A stretch of 45,140 bases of DNA from Streptomyces ipomoeae 91-03 (lineage in GTDB: Bacteria; Actinomycetota; Actinomycetes; Streptomycetales; Streptomycetaceae). Shown one piece after another: positions 1-7,781 of the stretch. Numbering within the stretch: the first letter of the stretch is position 1; each line of letters starts with the position of its first letter. Position numbers and translations under genes: made by a program. The notes under the pieces were generated by a model. The model was not told the DNA's origin, did not search any database, and worked only from the letters and a program-made list of their open reading frames with translations. The stretch is from contig NZ_AEJC01000551.1 of the NCBI RefSeq assembly GCF_000317595.1, positions 1-45,140 of the forward strand. The letters are read 5' to 3'.

Positions 1-11
1 CTCGAAGACCA

Positions 12-30
12 TCGCACCCCTACGGTGCGA
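12..30 (-). terminator. Hairpin downstream of the ALDH gene
   Basis: A 7-bp perfect inverted repeat (TCGCACC / GGTGCGA) with a 5-nt loop lies just beyond the ALDH stop codon. It is short and has no clear T-run, so it is a plausible but weak terminator. Confidence 0.4.
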
Positions 31-40
31 CCGAACCGTC

Positions 41-1600
41 CTACCTCTCCAGGCGGCCGTTGAACCGCCGCGGCAGCCCCAGCGGATTGTCGTCCTTCAG
101 CTCCGGCGGCAGCAGCGCCTCCGGCGCACCCTGGTAGACGACCGGCCGCAGCCACCGCTCGATCGCCGTGCCACCCACCGACGTGGACGTGGAGGTCGTC
201 GCCGGGTAAGGGCCACCGTGGTGCTGGGCCGCGGCCACAGCGACACCCGTCGGCCATCCATTGACCAGGACACGCCCGGCCAGTGGTGTCAGCTCGGCCA
301 GCAGCTCCGGCCCCCGGCCCTCTCCGGCGGCCTCCTCACCGGACAGGTGCACCGTGGCGGTCAGGTTGCCGGGCAGTCGCGACAGCACCGACTTGGCCTC
401 GTCCTCGTCCTCGTAGCGGGCGACGACGGTGATGGGGCCGAAGCACTCCTCCAGCAGGAGGTCGTGCTCGCCCTCCGTGGCCAGCTTGGCGGCGGGGACG
501 GTGAGGAAGCCGGGGCTGACGGTGTGCTCGCCGCCCGCGCCCGCGGTCACCGGGGACTCCACGTCGGGGAGTTCGGCGCGCTCGGCGACACCGGCGACGA
601 AGTTGTCGCGCATCCGGTGGTCCAGCAGGACACCGGCGTCGACGTCGCTGACCGCCTCGGTGAGCGACTTGACCAGGCGGTCGCCGGAGGCCCCCGCGGG
701 CGCCAGCACCAGGCCCGGCTTCACGCAGAACTGGCCGACGCCGAGGGTCATGGAGCCGGCAAGGCCGGTGCCGATGGCCTCCGCGCGTTCGGCGGCGGCG
801 GCCTCGGTGATGAGGACGGGGTTGAGGGAGCCCAGCTCGCCGTGGAACGGGATCGGCACCGGGCGGGCCGCCGCCGCGTCGAAGAGGGCCCGGCCGCCGC
901 GTACGGAACCGGTGAAGCCGGCGGCCGTGACGAGCGGGTGCTTGACCAGTTCGACGCCCGCCTCGAAGCCGTGGACGAGGCCGAGGACGCCCTCGGGGAT
1001 GCCGTGTTCGGCGGCGGCCCGGCGCAGCACGATCGCGACCAGCTCGGACAGCGCCGGGTGGTCGGGGTGGGCCTTGACGACGACCGGGCAGCCGGCGGCC
1101 AGCGCGCTCGCCGTGTCGCCGCCGGGGACGGAGAAGGCGAAGGGGAAGTTGGAGGCCGAGTAGACGGCGACGACGCCCAGCGGGACCTTGTAGCGGCGCA
1201 GGTCGGGGATGGGCGGGGTGGCGGTGTCGTCGGGGTGGTTGATCACCACGTCGAGGAAGGCGCCCTCGTCGACGATGTCGGCGAAGGCCCGCAGCTGGTA
1301 GCAGGTGCGGGCGAGCTCGCCGTTGAGCCGGACCGGGCCGAGCGCGGTCTCGGCGTCGGCGACCTCGACGAGCTGTTCCTTGGCCGCCTGAAGCTGGTCG
1401 GCGGCGGTACGCAGGAAGGCCGCGCGGACCGTACGGTCGGCCAGGGCGCTGCGGGCGGCGTGTGCCGCGCGGACGGCGGCGTCCACCTCCTGGGCTGTGG
1501 CCTCCACCGCAACCTGCTCGCGCTGCTTCCCGGTACGGGGGTCGACACTCCAGACTGGTGCTGCTGCCACCGCGGGTCCCTCCACGTATAACTGGGTCAT
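41..1600 (-). CDS. NADP-type aldehyde dehydrogenase, probable alpha-ketoglutarate semialdehyde (2,5-dioxovalerate) dehydrogenase
   Basis: A 519-residue ALDH-superfamily protein. The catalytic Cys is C292 in GQFCVKPG and the general base is E255 in FHGELGSLNPV. FTGS and the SASNFPFAFS stretch match the alpha-ketoglutarate semialdehyde dehydrogenase type. This enzyme oxidises 2,5-dioxopentanoate to 2-oxoglutarate, the last step of the non-phosphorylative pathways for L-arabinose, D-xylose, galactarate and glucarate. It is cytoplasmic. The ATG at 1600 is followed by MTQLYVEGPA and is the only reasonable start. It is divergent from an IclR regulator 99 bp away, and an inverted repeat sits 9 bases before its start codon. 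The IlvD/DHDPS pair at 31.9-34.5 kb would make its substrate, although it lies 30 kb away. Class is confident; exact substrate is inferred. Confidence 0.85.
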   Translation of the reverse strand: MTQLYVEGPAVAAAPVWSVDPRTGKQREQVAVEATAQEVDAAVRAAHAARSALADRTVRAAFLRTAADQLQAAKEQLVEVADAETALGPVRLNGELARTCYQLRAFADIVDEGAFLDVVINHPDDTATPPIPDLRRYKVPLGVVAVYSASNFPFAFSVPGGDTASALAAGCPVVVKAHPDHPALSELVAIVLRRAAAEHGIPEGVLGLVHGFEAGVELVKHPLVTAAGFTGSVRGGRALFDAAAARPVPIPFHGELGSLNPVLITEAAAAERAEAIGTGLAGSMTLGVGQFCVKPGLVLAPAGASGDRLVKSLTEAVSDVDAGVLLDHRMRDNFVAGVAERAELPDVESPVTAGAGGEHTVSPGFLTVPAAKLATEGEHDLLLEECFGPITVVARYEDEDEAKSVLSRLPGNLTATVHLSGEEAAGEGRGPELLAELTPLAGRVLVNGWPTGVAVAAAQHHGGPYPATTSTSTSVGGTAIERWLRPVVYQGAPEALLPPELKDDNPLGLPRRFNGRLER

Positions 1601-1608
1601 TCACCAGG

Positions 1609-1630
1609 GGCGTTCGATATACTGAACGCC
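1609..1630. promoter_or_regulatory. Inverted repeat, candidate IclR operator
   Basis: GGCGTTC and GAACGCC arms (7 bp, perfect) are separated by 8 nt (GATATACT). The site lies in the divergent ALDH/IclR intergenic region, ending 9 bases before the ALDH ATG. The position would allow a bound repressor to block the ALDH promoter or early transcription. Assignment to the adjacent IclR protein is inference from location. Confidence 0.5.
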
Positions 1631-1699
1631 GTCTCTGATGATGAATATGCTGTTGGAGACTATAACTACAGCTTCTCGTCGAACGAAGGGGTCAAGGCG

Positions 1700-2473
1700 A
1701 TGTCGGCTGGCGAGACGGGGGGCGGGGCGCAGGTCAAGTCCGCGGTACGGACGGTTGAGCTGCTGGAATACTTCGCCGGCCGCCCAGGTATGCACTCCCT
1801 CGCCGCCGTGCAGGAGGCGGTGGGCTACCCCAAGTCCAGCCTCTACATGCTGCTGCGCACGCTCGTGGAGCTGGGCTGGGTCGAGACCGACGCGACGGGC
1901 ACGCGCTACGGCATCGGCGTACGGGCCCTCCTGGTCGGTACGTCGTACATCGACGGTGACGAGGTGGTCGCGCTGGCGCGGCCCACGCTGGACCGGCTCT
2001 CGGACGACACGACCGAGACCATCCACCTGGCCCGCCTCGACGGCACGAACGTGGTCTACCTGGCCACCCGCCAGTCACAGCACTATCTGCGTCCCTTCAC
2101 CCGCGTGGGCCGCCGGCTGCCCGCCCACTCCACCTCGCTCGGCAAGGCGCTGCTCGCCACCCACACCGACGAGCAGGTCCGCAAGATGCTCCCGGAGACC
2201 CTTCCGGCACTCACCGAGAACACGATCACCGACCGCGAGCAGCTCATCGAGGAGCTTCGGCAGATTCGTGAGCAGGGCTTCTCCGTCGACCGCGAGGAGA
2301 ACACGCTCGGGCTGCGCTGCTTCGGCGTGGCGATCCCCTACCGCACCCCGGCCCGCGACGCCATCAGCTGCTCCGTCCCCGTCGCCCGGCTGACCCCGGC
2401 CCATGAACAGCTCGTCAAGGACGCCCTCTTCGACGCCCGCGACCGGCTGACGCTGGCGACCCGGCGGCTCTGA
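1700..2473 (+). CDS. IclR-family transcriptional regulator
   Basis: A 257-residue protein of the usual IclR length. An N-terminal winged helix-turn-helix spans about residues 12-70 (AVRTVELLEYFAG, then SSLYMLLRTLVELGWV). A C-terminal effector-binding domain spans about 80-250, with the family LGKALLA stretch and late conserved FGVAIPY and ISCSVPVARL stretches. The ATG at 1700 follows AAGGGGTCAAGG at a sensible distance. It is divergent from the ALDH gene, so it is a likely regulator of it, with a sugar-acid-derived ligand as in KdgR-type IclR proteins. The ligand is not visible from sequence. Confidence 0.85.
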   Translation: MSAGETGGGAQVKSAVRTVELLEYFAGRPGMHSLAAVQEAVGYPKSSLYMLLRTLVELGWVETDATGTRYGIGVRALLVGTSYIDGDEVVALARPTLDRLSDDTTETIHLARLDGTNVVYLATRQSQHYLRPFTRVGRRLPAHSTSLGKALLATHTDEQVRKMLPETLPALTENTITDREQLIEELRQIREQGFSVDREENTLGLRCFGVAIPYRTPARDAISCSVPVARLTPAHEQLVKDALFDARDRLTLATRRL

Positions 2474-2510
2474 AACGGTCTCGGCGGACCCGAAGCGGCT
2501 CGGGAGCAAC

Positions 2511-2544
2511 CCCGGTTTCATGAGGACCTCATGAGAAAACCGGG
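2511..2544 (+). terminator. Terminator after the IclR gene
   Basis: A two-part hairpin: CCCGGTTT pairs with AAACCGGG, and inside it CATGAG pairs with CTCATG around a 3-nt loop, with a 3-nt bulge (AGA) on one side. It begins 37 bp after the IclR stop codon. Confidence 0.6.
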
Positions 2545-2588
2545 CGAAGGGAACGATTGATCGCAACCCGATCGTCTGTCCGGGTGCG

Positions 2589-4040
2589 ATGAACAAGACG
2601 ATCAGGCGCAGCGCCGTCTTCGTGCTGCTGCTCGTGCTCGCTCTGCTGGTGAGGGCGACATGGGTGCAGTTCTACGAGAGCTCGGCGCTCGCGGACAACC
2701 AGAAGAACCGGCGCAACGTGATCAGGACGTACGCGGAGCCGCTGGGGAACATCATCGTGGCCGGCGAGTCGATCACCGGCTCGGCGCGGACGAAGGACAG
2801 CGACCTCGCGTACAGGCGCACGTACACGGACGGCGAGCTGTACGCGGCGGTGACGGGCTACGCCTCCCAGGCGTACGCGCCGACGCAGTTGGAGGGCATC
2901 TACGCGGACCTGCTCAACGGCACGGACCTCCGGCTGAAGACGGTGCTGGACACGATCACCAACAAGCGGGCCGCCCCGGGCAATGTGATCACCACGATCG
3001 ACCCGGGCGTGCAGAAGGCCGCGTACGACGCGCTCGGCGACAAGAAGGGCGCGGCCGTCGCGATCGATCCGGCCACCGGCAAGATCCTGGCCGTCGTGTC
3101 GACCCCGTCGTACGATCCGTCCTCGCTCACCGACGCCAACACCGCGGGTACGGCGTGGAAGAAGCTCAACTCCGACCCGGAGAAGCCGCTGACCAACCGG
3201 GCGCTGCGGCAGCCGCTGCCGCCGGGGTCGACGTTCAAGCTGGTCGTGGCGGCAGCCGCGCAGGAGGACGGGCTGTACGCGTCGGTGGACACGAAGACGG
3301 ACAGCCCGGACCCGTACACCCTGCCGGGTACGACCACGGTCCTGCGGAACGAGAACACGTCCGCGCCCTGCGAGAACGCCACGATCCGTACGGCGCTGCG
3401 GTACTCGTGCAACAACGTCTTCGCGAAGATGGCCGTCGACCTGGGCCAGGACAAGGTGCGGGCGATGGCCGAGAAGTTCGGCTTCAACGACAAGACGCAG
3501 GACGTGCCGGTGCGGGCGTACGAGAGCGTCTACCCGTCCGGCATGAACGAGCCGTCCACCGCCCTGACCGGCATCGGGCAGTACGACGTCACGGCGACGC
3601 CGTTGCAGATGGCCATGGTGTCGGCGGCGATAGCCAACGGCGGCAGGCTCGTCTCGCCGCACATGGTGTCGCAGATCACCAACAGCGGTGGCGACGTCCT
3701 GGAGGACTACGACGCCGGGGCGAGCACCAAGGAGATCGTCGGCTCCTCCACCGCCGAGCAGTTGCAGTCGGCGATGCAGACGGTCGTCGAGGAGGGCACG
3801 GGGACGAACGCGCGGATCAGCGGCGTGACCGTGGGCGGCAAGACCGGTACCGCCCAGCACGGCGAGAACAACAGCAAGACGCCGTACGCCTGGTTCACCT
3901 CGTACGGGAAGGCCGACGGCAAGGAGGTCGCCGTGGCGGTCGTCGTGGAGCAGTCGGGCGCGGCCCGGTCCGAGGTCAGCGGCAACGGGCTGGCCGCGCC
4001 GGTGGCCAAGGCCGTGATGGAGGCGGCGCTGAAGGGCTGA
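2589..4040 (+). CDS. Class B penicillin-binding protein (peptidoglycan D,D-transpeptidase, PbpA/FtsI-like)
   Basis: A 483-residue protein with an N-terminal membrane anchor at about residues 8-24, a dimerisation/pedestal region to about 155, and a C-terminal transpeptidase domain. All three active-site motifs are present: S214-T-F-K217, S273-C-N275 and K418-T-G. It crosslinks peptidoglycan outside the membrane. Its length matches the short mycelial PbpA-type proteins of actinomycetes, which lack the PASTA repeats seen on some FtsI-like proteins. The ATG at 2589 has only a weak ribosome-binding site. It stands alone between two terminator hairpins and has no obvious link to the pectin genes. 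Confidence 0.9.
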   Translation: MNKTIRRSAVFVLLLVLALLVRATWVQFYESSALADNQKNRRNVIRTYAEPLGNIIVAGESITGSARTKDSDLAYRRTYTDGELYAAVTGYASQAYAPTQLEGIYADLLNGTDLRLKTVLDTITNKRAAPGNVITTIDPGVQKAAYDALGDKKGAAVAIDPATGKILAVVSTPSYDPSSLTDANTAGTAWKKLNSDPEKPLTNRALRQPLPPGSTFKLVVAAAAQEDGLYASVDTKTDSPDPYTLPGTTTVLRNENTSAPCENATIRTALRYSCNNVFAKMAVDLGQDKVRAMAEKFGFNDKTQDVPVRAYESVYPSGMNEPSTALTGIGQYDVTATPLQMAMVSAAIANGGRLVSPHMVSQITNSGGDVLEDYDAGASTKEIVGSSTAEQLQSAMQTVVEEGTGTNARISGVTVGGKTGTAQHGENNSKTPYAWFTSYGKADGKEVAVAVVVEQSGAARSEVSGNGLAAPVAKAVMEAALKG

Positions 4041-4070
4041 AGGACCACCTGAAGAAGGACCACCTGAAGA
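4041..4070 (+). repeat. Perfect 15-bp tandem duplication after the PBP stop
   Basis: AGGACCACCTGAAGA occurs twice head to tail immediately after the TGA stop codon and directly before the terminator hairpin. It is probably a slippage duplication. Confidence 0.8.
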
Positions 4071-4072
4071 AG

Positions 4073-4106
4073 AAGGGCCGCCCCACTCCCCCCGGGGGCG
4101 GCCCTT
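4073..4106. terminator. Bidirectional terminator between PBP and purine permease
   Basis: A perfect 12-bp stem (AAGGGCCGCCCC / GGGGCGGCCCTT) with a 10-nt loop lies between two convergent genes. Each side of the stem ends in A or T residues, which suits termination from both directions. Confidence 0.75.
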
Positions 4107-4128
4107 CGCCGTCAGTACCTTCGCGGTG

Positions 4129-5580
4129 TCACTTGACGCCGAACAGCTGCTCGATCGGGTCGATCGCGAAATACACCAGGAACAGCGCCGACGTGCCCCA
4201 CAGCAGCCAGTGGACCTCCTTGGCCTTGCCCAGGACCGTCTTGATGAGGACGAAGGCGAGGAAGCCGGCGCCGATGCCGTTGGTGATGGAGTAGGTGAAC
4301 GGCATCACGGCGATGGTCAGGAACGCGGGGATGGCGATCTCGTACTTGTCCCAGTCGATGTTCTTGACCTGGGTCATCATCAGGAAGCCGACGGCGACGA
4401 GCGCGGGGGCGGCGGCCTGCATGGGGACGATGGTCAGGAGCAGGGTGAGGAAGAGGGCCACCGCGAAGAGGCCGCCCGTGATCAGGTTGGCGAAGCCGGT
4501 GCGGGCGCCCTCGCCGACGCCGGCCGCGGACTCGATGTAGGAGGTCGCCGAGGAGGCGGACGAGGCGCCGCCGGCGACCGCCGCCGCACCGTCGATGAGG
4601 AGTACTCGGCCGAGGTTCGGGACCTTGCCCTCGTCGTCGAGCAGACCGGCCTCGGCGGTGATGCCGACGACCGTGCCCATGGTGTCGAAGAAGTCGGACA
4701 GCAGCAGGGTGAAGATCAGCAGGACGACCGTGATGACGGTGGTCTCGCCGAACGAACCGAAGAGGCTGAAGTCGCCGATGAGTCCGAACTCGGGGGCGGC
4801 CACGATGTCGTCGGGGACCTTCGGAGTGGTCAGGCCCCAACTCTTGATGTCGGCCACCGAGTTGATCACGATCGCAACGACCGTCATGGCCAGGATGCTG
4901 ATGAGGATCGCGCCCCTGACCTTGCGGGCGAGCAGGGCGATGGTCAGCAGCACGCCGAGGCAGAAGACCAGGATGGGCCAGCCGGACAGCGAGCCGGTGG
5001 CGCCGAGTTGGACCGGGACGGTGGTGTTCGCGATGTCGGGGATACGGCTGACGAACCCGGCGTCGACGAAACCGATGAAGGCGATGAACAGGCCGATGCC
5101 GACACTGATCGCCTGCTTGAGCGGCTGCGGAATGGCGTGCATGACCGCCTCGCGCAAGCCGGTTACCACCAGTACGCAGATCAGCAGACCTTCGAGGACG
5201 ACCAGGCCCATCGCGTCGGGCCAGCTCATCAGCGGGGCTATCTGGAAGGCGACGACCGCGTTGAGTCCGAGGCCCGCGGCGAGCGCGAGCGGCAGATTGC
5301 CGCCGACGCCCATGATGACCGTCATCACGGCGGCCACGAGGGCGGTGGCGGTGACGAGTTCGGCCCCATTGAGAGTGTGACCGTACTTGTCCTCCGCGTT
5401 GCCGAGGATGATGGGATTCAGGACAAGGATGTACGCCATCGTGAAGAAGGTGGCGAAGCCGCCGCGTATCTCGCGGGCGAAGGTGGAGCCCCGGGCGGTG
5501 ATCCTGAAGAAGCGATCGACGCTGTTCGCCCCGGGTGGCTCGGCGCTTCGCCGGTCGGCCACCTTCTGTGCGTCGGACAT
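4129..5580 (-). CDS. NCS2-family permease, AzgA type (hypoxanthine/guanine/adenine uptake)
   Basis: A 483-residue, highly hydrophobic protein with about 12-14 membrane segments. Family features are the early GGFATFFTMAYILVLNP stretch and the substrate-site segment DFFDTMGT, followed by the GASSASSATSYIESAAGVGEG region typical of AzgA-like purine:proton symporters. It is located in the cytoplasmic membrane. The ATG at 5580 begins MSDAQKVADRR and is preceded by AGGAGT. It is convergent with the PBP gene and is unrelated to the pectin functions. Confidence 0.88.
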   Translation of the reverse strand: MSDAQKVADRRSAEPPGANSVDRFFRITARGSTFAREIRGGFATFFTMAYILVLNPIILGNAEDKYGHTLNGAELVTATALVAAVMTVIMGVGGNLPLALAAGLGLNAVVAFQIAPLMSWPDAMGLVVLEGLLICVLVVTGLREAVMHAIPQPLKQAISVGIGLFIAFIGFVDAGFVSRIPDIANTTVPVQLGATGSLSGWPILVFCLGVLLTIALLARKVRGAILISILAMTVVAIVINSVADIKSWGLTTPKVPDDIVAAPEFGLIGDFSLFGSFGETTVITVVLLIFTLLLSDFFDTMGTVVGITAEAGLLDDEGKVPNLGRVLLIDGAAAVAGGASSASSATSYIESAAGVGEGARTGFANLITGGLFAVALFLTLLLTIVPMQAAAPALVAVGFLMMTQVKNIDWDKYEIAIPAFLTIAVMPFTYSITNGIGAGFLAFVLIKTVLGKAKEVHWLLWGTSALFLVYFAIDPIEQLFGVK

Positions 5581-5755
5581 GGCGGTACTCCTAGGGACGT
5601 GTGTCGTTCTACGCGCGGATGCTGGCTGGATTGTTCCGCCGTTGAACCCTATTCAGGTTTTCACCGTGTTACGGAATCGGAGTTCGACCTGCAAGACGGC
5701 GTTCGAAGCCGCGTACGAGCATCTTTCACGATCACTGCTAATCTTCCGGATCTCG

Positions 5756-5799
5756 CCGGGGGTCGTCCCCGGACGATCACGTGTCATTCACATGACACG
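5756..5799. promoter_or_regulatory. Two inverted repeats upstream of the sigma-factor gene
   Basis: The first is CCGGGG / CCCCGG around GTCGT (5756-5772), possibly a terminator-like stem. The second is the 20-bp site CGTGTCATTCACATGACACG (5780-5799), with perfect 8-bp arms and a 4-nt spacer, lying 52 bp before the sigma-factor start. The second looks like a dimeric-regulator operator. The rest of the 271-bp gap (5581-5851) shows nothing else I can assign. Confidence 0.45.
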
Positions 5800-5851
5800 C
5801 ACAGGTATCCGGTCCGGGTGCCTGCCAGCCGCAGCGAGGAGAGAGGTCCCC

Positions 5852-6454
5852 GTGGGCACTGTCGTCGACGACGCAGCCTCCGTGGAGTTCCACGCCTTCT
5901 TCGAACGGCACTACGCCGAATTGTCCCGCCTGGCCCACCTGTTGACGGGTGAGGCTGACGCCGCCGACGATCTGGCCGCGGACGCGCTGCTCGCCATGTG
6001 GCACCGCTGGGACCGGGTGCGCGCGGCGGAGCACCCGGTGGCGTACGCCCGCGGTGTGGTCGCCAACCTGGCCCGCACCCGCATACGCAGCGCGGTCCGG
6101 GAGCGCCGCCGGATCACCCTGTTCTGGTCGCAGCGCGAGGAGAAGACCGAGAACCCCGACGTACCCGGCGTGGTCGACGTCCAGTCGGCGCTGCGCAGGC
6201 TGCCGTTCCGCAAGCGGGCGTGTGTGGTGCTGCGGCATGCTTTCGATCTCTCGGAGAAGGACACCGCGCTCGCCCTCGGTGTCTCGGTCGGTACCGTGAA
6301 GAGCCAGACGTCCAAGGGAATGGCCGAGTTGCAGAAGCTGTTCGGCACGCAGGACGCGCCGCGGCGTATGCACGCCGGCATCACGGGCGGGGGCGTGAGG
6401 GGCGCGAGTGTGACCGGCGCGGGTGCGCCGGGCAGCGGAGGAAGGGACCGATGA
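5852..6454 (+). CDS. SigE-family RNA polymerase sigma factor (ECF-like)
   Basis: A 200-residue protein with a region 2 (about residues 8-80, including the HYAELSRLAHLLTG start and the ADDLAADALLAMW helix) and a region 4 (about 105-165, ALRRLPFRKRACVVLRH then ALGVSVGTVKSQTSKGM). This layout is that of the actinobacterial SigE-family (TIGR02983-type) factors. I chose GTG 5852 because GAGGAGAGAGG lies just upstream and the homologous region starts there; the reading frame is open further upstream but that part is not sigma-like. The stop overlaps the next start (ATGA), so the two genes are translationally coupled. The last 35 or so residues are Gly/Arg-rich and of no recognised family. Confidence 0.88.
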   Translation: MGTVVDDAASVEFHAFFERHYAELSRLAHLLTGEADAADDLAADALLAMWHRWDRVRAAEHPVAYARGVVANLARTRIRSAVRERRRITLFWSQREEKTENPDVPGVVDVQSALRRLPFRKRACVVLRHAFDLSEKDTALALGVSVGTVKSQTSKGMAELQKLFGTQDAPRRMHAGITGGGVRGASVTGAGAPGSGGRDR

Positions 6455-7320
6455 GGGACGTGCACGAGGAGCTGCGTGCCCGGCTGCGCGAGTCGGCCGA
6501 GGCGCACGAGCCCGACCGCGCCCGCATCCTGGCCCGGATCGAGCGCGGCATGGCCGCCCCCGAGGAGCGTCGACGCAGCCGGAAGGCGACGCGTCCGCCG
6601 CTGTGGGGCTGGGTGCGCGTGGTGACCGCCACCGCCGGTGTCGCCGGTGTGCTCGCGGTCGGCGGCTACGCGGTCGCCTCGGCGGTGAAGGGCGAGGAAC
6701 CGGCGGACCAGACGGTCGCGGTGTCGCCGACGCCGGTCGACTCCCCCGCCGCGACGAGCCGGCCGCCGGTCCAGCCGGAACACCCGAGTCCGACCCCTCG
6801 CCGGTCGGACGAGCGGAAGAAGCCCGACTCGACGCCGTCGCGCACGCCCTCGGCGACTCAGGCCGCGCCGCCGGAGCTGCCCACCTCGGGGGACGAGAAG
6901 GACGGCCCGCTCTGGTCGGACGGCTCGGTCGACCCGCACAGCAACGGCTTCTGGGCGCAGAGCAATCTCACCCTGAAGACCGGCGAGCAGCTCACCGAGC
7001 TCATCGTCCAGCTGCGGATCGCCCAGACCGGCGGGGTCACCTCGGCCGGCGCCTGGCGCTCGCTGCCGGAGCAGGACTTCGACCTCACGGTGGAGGAGGC
7101 CGACGGCTTCCTGGTCTACACCTGGGTCCTCAAGGACGGCCGTACGGTCCCGAAGGGCGAGTACGTCTTCGCCGGCCAGTACAACCACGAGCGCGGGGGC
7201 CGCGACGCGGGCGACGACAGCTACGCGATGACCGCGAAGGCGGACGGCGAAAAGCTCGCGGTGGCCGGCAACTTCGAGGGCCATGACGACGAGGATTCGT
7301 CGGACGAGGGCGATTCGTAG
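6451..7320 (+). CDS. Membrane-anchored protein coupled to the sigma factor, candidate anti-sigma factor or sensor
   Basis: A 289-residue protein overlapping the sigma gene by 4 bp. A cytoplasmic N-terminus of about 48 residues (MRDVHEELRARLRES..., charged and helical) precedes one membrane segment at about 50-75 (WGWVRVVTATAGVAGVLAVG). A Pro/Ser/Thr-rich stalk of about 75 residues follows, then an extracellular domain from about 145 that looks beta-rich, ending in an acidic tail (DDEDSSDEGDS). I do not recognise the outer domain. Coupling to a sigma factor plus this topology suggests an anti-sigma factor or signal sensor, but no zinc-type HxxxCxxC motif is visible, so the role is inference. 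The 3' end overlaps the start of the 40-bp repeat array. Confidence 0.75.
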   Translation: MRDVHEELRARLRESAEAHEPDRARILARIERGMAAPEERRRSRKATRPPLWGWVRVVTATAGVAGVLAVGGYAVASAVKGEEPADQTVAVSPTPVDSPAATSRPPVQPEHPSPTPRRSDERKKPDSTPSRTPSATQAAPPELPTSGDEKDGPLWSDGSVDPHSNGFWAQSNLTLKTGEQLTELIVQLRIAQTGGVTSAGAWRSLPEQDFDLTVEEADGFLVYTWVLKDGRTVPKGEYVFAGQYNHERGGRDAGDDSYAMTAKADGEKLAVAGNFEGHDDEDSSDEGDS

Positions 7321-7553
7321 GCAGTTCCCGGCCGGTCGTCGGACGAGCCGGGCTTCGTGGGCAGTTCCCGGCCGGTCGTCGGACCAGGCGGACTTCGTGG
7401 GCAGTTCCTGGCCGTTCGTCGGACCAGGCGGACTTCGTGGGCAGTTCCTGGCCGTTCGTCGGACCAGCCAGGTTTCGTAGGCAGTGCCCGGCCGTTCGTC
7501 GGACCGGGCGGGCTTCGTAAGCAGTTCGCGGCCGGTCGCAGGCAGTTCGTGAG
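7321..7553 (+). repeat. Array of a 40-bp tandem repeat, five full copies plus a partial
   Basis: Five head-to-tail 40-bp units run from 7321 to 7520, each starting GCAG and ending TTCGT plus two bases. A partial sixth follows to about 7553, and a diverged partial copy (from 7296) overlaps the end of the upstream gene. Each unit can fold around CCG-5 nt-CGG; in copy five the stem extends to nine pairs with one bulged A (7486-7494 with 7500-7509). 40 is not a multiple of 3, so the array is not a protein repeat. From 7554 to 7709 I see nothing further. Confidence 0.9.
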
Positions 7554-7709
7554 CCTCGTCGTGAGTTCGGCTGTGGGTCGGGGCGACGTCGTCGTGGGTT
7601 CGCCCGTCGTGGGAGTGGGGCACCCCCTTGCCGCCGTACGCGGGTGATCCGCGTATGGGGGCGTGCGTTCGAACATGGTGGGTCCCGAGGGCTCGTAAAA
7701 AATCTCGGA

Positions 7710-7744
7710 GGCGCGGCAACCCTTTCCGTGGCGGTGGCGACCAG
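7710..7744 (+). promoter_or_regulatory. Conserved leader element upstream of PL3
   Basis: GGCGCGGCAACCCTTTCCG (7710-7728) followed by GCGACCAG (7737-7744). The same two blocks, in the same order and spacing to within one base, precede the PL9 gene at 11719 on the other strand. The first block can fold as a short stem (CGCGG / CCGTG) presenting CAACCCTTT in the loop. It lies 53 nt before the PL3 start codon. Confidence 0.65.
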
Positions 7745-7781
7745 GAGGCGCAAGAGTCACCACCAGCGAGGAATCGGGTAC

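Noticed and set aside
218..1591. Plus-strand open frame opposite the ALDH gene
   Set aside because: Gly/Arg/Asp-rich shadow of a clear ALDH with catalytic Cys and Glu on the minus strand.
5387..5851. N-terminal extension of the sigma factor to an upstream ATG
   Set aside because: That stretch is antisense to the purine permease start and then non-coding; the sigma region 2 begins just after GTG 5852, which has a good ribosome-binding site.
7321..7553. CRISPR array
   Set aside because: Units are contiguous and variable with no distinct spacers, and no cas genes are nearby.
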